Assembly (NCBI GenBank): GCA_051984675.1
Contig: JBPYFK010000149.1
Span: 1-6,253, forward strand
Reading direction: 5' to 3'
From: JBPYFK01 sp051984675
Lineage (GTDB): Bacteria > Actinomycetota > Actinomycetes > Mycobacteriales > Pseudonocardiaceae
Length of the DNA: 6,253 nt
Made by a program: the position numbers and the translations under genes. Below are positions 4,452-6,253 of the stretch, one piece after another; the first letter of the stretch is position 1, and each line of letters starts with the position of its first letter. Below the pieces are notes generated by a model. The model was not told the origin of the DNA, did not search any database, and saw only the letters and a program-made list of their open reading frames with translations.

Positions 4452-5669
4452 ATGCGTTTGAGCATTTCTCGTGTTGCCCCGATCCTCATGGGACTCGCGC
4501 TTGTCGCTTTTGGCGTCGCCCCGCTGCCCGCTATCGCGGAAGAAGCCGCACCAGGTCCAGACCTACTCGGCGTGGGGCAGTCGGCTCCGCCGCCGATCAA
4601 CCCGCTATCGGGCACCCACACTGACGGCGCCCACAGCCAGGCGACTGTGACCGTGCCCAGCTGCAGCGAGAGCGACCTGCAAGCCGCGATCGCCGCGGTC
4701 GCCACAGTGGGCGGCACGGTCAACCTCAGGCCCGGCTGCACCTACACCCTCACCGACGCGGCACCGCCCAACGACGATAACGGACTTCCGGTCATCACCA
4801 GTGCCGTCACGATCAACGGAGCCGGCGACACCATCACCCGAGCCCCAACCGCGGCCAATTTCCGTTTCTTCCAAATCAATGGTCCCAATGGAAATCTCAC
4901 ACTCAACAGCCTGACCCTCAGCAACGGTCACGCGTCCGGCGGCCTAGGCAACGGCCGTGGCGGCGCCATCTGGCTCAGTGGCGGCGGTCCCGCACTGACG
5001 CTGAACACGACCAACCTCACCGGCAACATCGCCGACAGCTTTGGCGGGGCCATCGACAACGACAATGGCGCGGTGACGAGCAGCCGCAGCAACCTCGGCA
5101 ACAACCAAGGGAGTGCGGGTGGGGCCGTGTTTGTCAGCCCATTCGGAGGTTCCGGCACGGCGACCTTCACCGGCACCAACATCATCGGCAACCACGCACG
5201 CATCTTGGCTGGCGGGATCGCCGCAGCCGTCGGCACGACGGTGACGCTGACCAGAAGCCCAGTCACCGGCAACGACGTCACCGGTACTAATCCGCAGGGC
5301 GGCGGCATCGCGCAAGCCGGAACCATGACGTTGAACAGCAGCCCGGTCACCCGCAATACCGCCACCGGTACTAATGCGCAGGGTGGTGGCATTTTCAACA
5401 CAGTTGGCACGTTGAGGCTGACCACCAGCCCGGTCGTCGGCAACACCGCCAACGGCACGAACTCGCGCGGCGGCGGCCTGTTCAATACGGGCGGCGGCAC
5501 GGCGACTCTCACGGCGAGCCCAGTCGTCCGCAATCAGGCGCTGGGAACGGGTGCAAACGGCGGCGGCATCTTCAACGCCAGCGGCACGGTGACGCTAAGC
5601 CTTAGCCCCGTCGTTGGTAACCAGCCCAACAACTGTGGAAGCCCCAGCACCGTACCCCGCTGCTTTTAA
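4452..5669 (+). CDS. Secreted right-handed beta-helix repeat protein
   Basis: The 405-residue product starts with a signal peptide: basic MRLSISR, a hydrophobic core at about 8-25, and a likely cleavage site after AIA (residue 29). A Pro/Gly-rich linker to about residue 68 follows. The body begins with CSESDLQAAIAAVATVGGTVNL (from Cys71), the usual first coil of polysaccharide-lyase-like or polymorphic-membrane-protein-like beta-helices, and continues with GNGRGGAIW, GGAID, GGAVF and GGGIFN turns. The last third is built from regular 28-30 residue repeats (residues about 264-379). It ends NNC...PRCF, with Cys395 and Cys404; Cys71 and Cys96 may form a disulphide near the N-cap. No catalytic lyase residues are evident, no LPXTG anchor and no membrane tail, so it is probably released or wall-associated. 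The fold is well supported; the ligand and role are unknown. Confidence 0.88.
   Translation: MRLSISRVAPILMGLALVAFGVAPLPAIAEEAAPGPDLLGVGQSAPPPINPLSGTHTDGAHSQATVTVPSCSESDLQAAIAAVATVGGTVNLRPGCTYTLTDAAPPNDDNGLPVITSAVTINGAGDTITRAPTAANFRFFQINGPNGNLTLNSLTLSNGHASGGLGNGRGGAIWLSGGGPALTLNTTNLTGNIADSFGGAIDNDNGAVTSSRSNLGNNQGSAGGAVFVSPFGGSGTATFTGTNIIGNHARILAGGIAAAVGTTVTLTRSPVTGNDVTGTNPQGGGIAQAGTMTLNSSPVTRNTATGTNAQGGGIFNTVGTLRLTTSPVVGNTANGTNSRGGGLFNTGGGTATLTASPVVRNQALGTGANGGGIFNASGTVTLSLSPVVGNQPNNCGSPSTVPRCF
5241..5588 (+). repeat. Four tandem coding repeats in the beta-helix gene
   Basis: Units run 5241-5324, 5325-5411, 5412-5501 and 5502-5588 (28, 29, 30 and 29 codons), with a truncated fifth unit to about 5630. 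The consensus is TLxxSPVxxNxxxGTNxxGGGIFNxxGT. Each unit probably forms one or more coils of the beta-helix. The DNA is similar between units (for instance GCCACCGGTACTAAT and its variants), which points to growth by duplication. Confidence 0.8.
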
Positions 5670-5684
5670 CCCTGAGACCGCATA

Positions 5685-5729
5685 TGCCGGTGTGTCCCGC
5701 GCTGCTACTCCGCGCGGGATACACCGGCA
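5685..5729 (+). terminator. Strong terminator hairpin after the beta-helix gene
   Basis: An 18-bp stem (5685-5702 with 5712-5729) is interrupted only by one G-U pair and closed by a 9-nt loop. It starts 15 nt after the TAA at 5667-5669. It lacks a U-tract, as many actinobacterial terminators do. The near-perfect symmetry makes it weakly bidirectional. Confidence 0.75.
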
Positions 5730-6158
5730 CAGGGAACACCAAGCCTCCGTTCGTCAGTTATTCGTCAGGACACCAAAAACGATCAACGAACGACGAAAAA
5801 TTAAGAACACCGTCTTAGCAGGTCAGAGGCGAAGTGTTGACAATCGCCGCAGGTCACAAATCCGCAGGCAGTGATTCCGCTTCAACGTGTGAGCGCGCTT
5901 GCATCACTTCCCGCCGTTCAGGGCGACACCTACTCGTCGTGAAGCGCCAAGGACCCGAAATACGTGGGGCACATTTGGGGCACATCACGTCAGAAGACGA
6001 TGCTTGTTGATGACAAACGACGACAAACAAAATCGCCCTGCCACCTGGTCTTTCCGATATAAGCGCAGATAGACACGTCGCCTGAAACGCTCTCCTAAGG
6101 CGGGTATCGCGCGCCGACCCATGCTTAGCTCTGGGGCCGGACAGCCGTTGCAGGAGCG
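5730..6158. other. Gene-free stretch with phased direct repeats
   Basis: Frames on either strand here are short, without a Shine-Dalgarno, and encode Arg-rich or repeat-derived sequence, so no gene is called. It contains less GC-rich tracts (about 5755-5815 and 6008-6033) and three short direct-repeat pairs with 10-11 bp spacing: TTCGTCAG (5750, 5761), TGGGGCACA (5965, 5976) and GACAAAC (6012, 6022). Confidence 0.6.
5963..5984 (+). repeat. 22-nt dispersed motif, copy 2 (tandem TGGGGCACA)
   Basis: This block matches 2599-2620 except for one C/T difference in the spacer. TGGGGCACA occurs at 5965-5973 and 5976-5984. Here it is in non-coding DNA, which argues that the motif is conserved as DNA and not for its translation. 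Confidence 0.65.
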
Positions 6159-6253
6159 CAGGTCGCATCAAGGGGGCAAGCTTGGCAGCGAGCGTCACAG
6201 CTGGCCTCGGAGGTTTGCCCCCGTGACCCGACCTGATCGGGCTGAAGCCAGGT
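6159..6253. repeat. Second copy of the palindromic repeat core, cut by the window end
   Basis: It aligns with 1971-2064 over its full 95 nt. The first 27 nt (6159-6185) and the last 25 nt (6229-6253) are identical to the first copy; the centre differs at several bases and by one inserted T. The right inner arm has changes that weaken pairing with the left arm. The sequence to the left does not resemble the outer arm at 1937-1958, and the right outer part lies beyond the window. Confidence 0.8.

Noticed and set aside
4928..5533. Long antisense open frame (201 residues) across the beta-helix gene
   Set aside because: It mirrors the repetitive GC-rich sense gene, has a Pro/Val/Leu-rich composition with repeats copied from the sense coils, and no independent start signal.
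5241..5630. Regular spacing of GGCGGCGGC-like blocks suggesting a CRISPR-like array
   Set aside because: The units are in-frame coding repeats of a beta-helix protein, with no unique spacers between identical repeats.
5837..5865. TTGACA at 5837-5842 as a -35 box
   Set aside because: No -10-like hexamer lies 16-18 nt downstream and no gene follows.
6088..6102. CGCT-CTCCTAA-GGCG, which looks like the anticodon arm of tRNA-Arg(CCT)
   Set aside because: No T-arm with GTTC, no D-arm and no acceptor pairing are found around it, so a 15-nt resemblance is not enough.
5854..6198. Minus-strand frame of 114 residues
   Set aside because: It begins in the palindromic repeat and runs through the 22-nt motif; no coding signature is visible.

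Overview
The window looks like a piece of accessory DNA from a high-GC actinobacterium. The evidence is an alpha/beta hydrolase of the DUF1023 family, which is common in Actinobacteria; a luciferase-like oxidoreductase of the type that usually uses coenzyme F420; GC-rich third codon positions; a GTG start with a strong Shine-Dalgarno; and long terminator hairpins without U-tracts. I cannot name the genus. The intergenic DNA is unusually rich in palindromes and dispersed repeats.

Layout. 1-1248 (+) is the 3' part of a DUF1023 hydrolase gene. It is followed almost without a gap by a small three-helix membrane protein (1255-1608, +), and the two are probably co-transcribed. 1609-2220 has no convincing gene. 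It holds a hairpin just after the membrane-protein gene, a GC-rich cluster of stem-loops (1735-1860), a large nested palindrome (1937-2082) and a structured leader for the next gene. 2221-2652 (+) encodes a four-helix membrane protein of unknown function. It converges on 2771-3673 (-), a luciferase-like monooxygenase. 3674-4090 holds no recognisable gene.

4091-4132 is the 3' half of a tRNA gene, positions 32 to 73 in canonical spacing, with a valine GAC anticodon and no 5' half. This is the usual footprint of an integrated element at a tRNA gene. By the geometry of such integrations, DNA to the left (about 1-4090) would be the inserted element and DNA to the right the old chromosomal flank. 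No integrase is visible in the window.

4133-4451 is a less GC-rich leader with a small palindrome and a duplicated Shine-Dalgarno region. 4452-5669 (+) encodes a secreted, repeat-built protein of the right-handed beta-helix type, followed by a strong 18-bp hairpin. From 5730 to the end there is no gene. This stretch holds several short direct repeats spaced 10-11 bp apart, a second copy of a 22-nt motif also found at 2599-2620, and a second copy of the palindromic repeat core at 6159-6253.

The genes do not form an obvious single pathway. The first two are probably one transcription unit; the others look independent. The most informative content is in the non-coding DNA: the attachment-site remnant and the repeat families.
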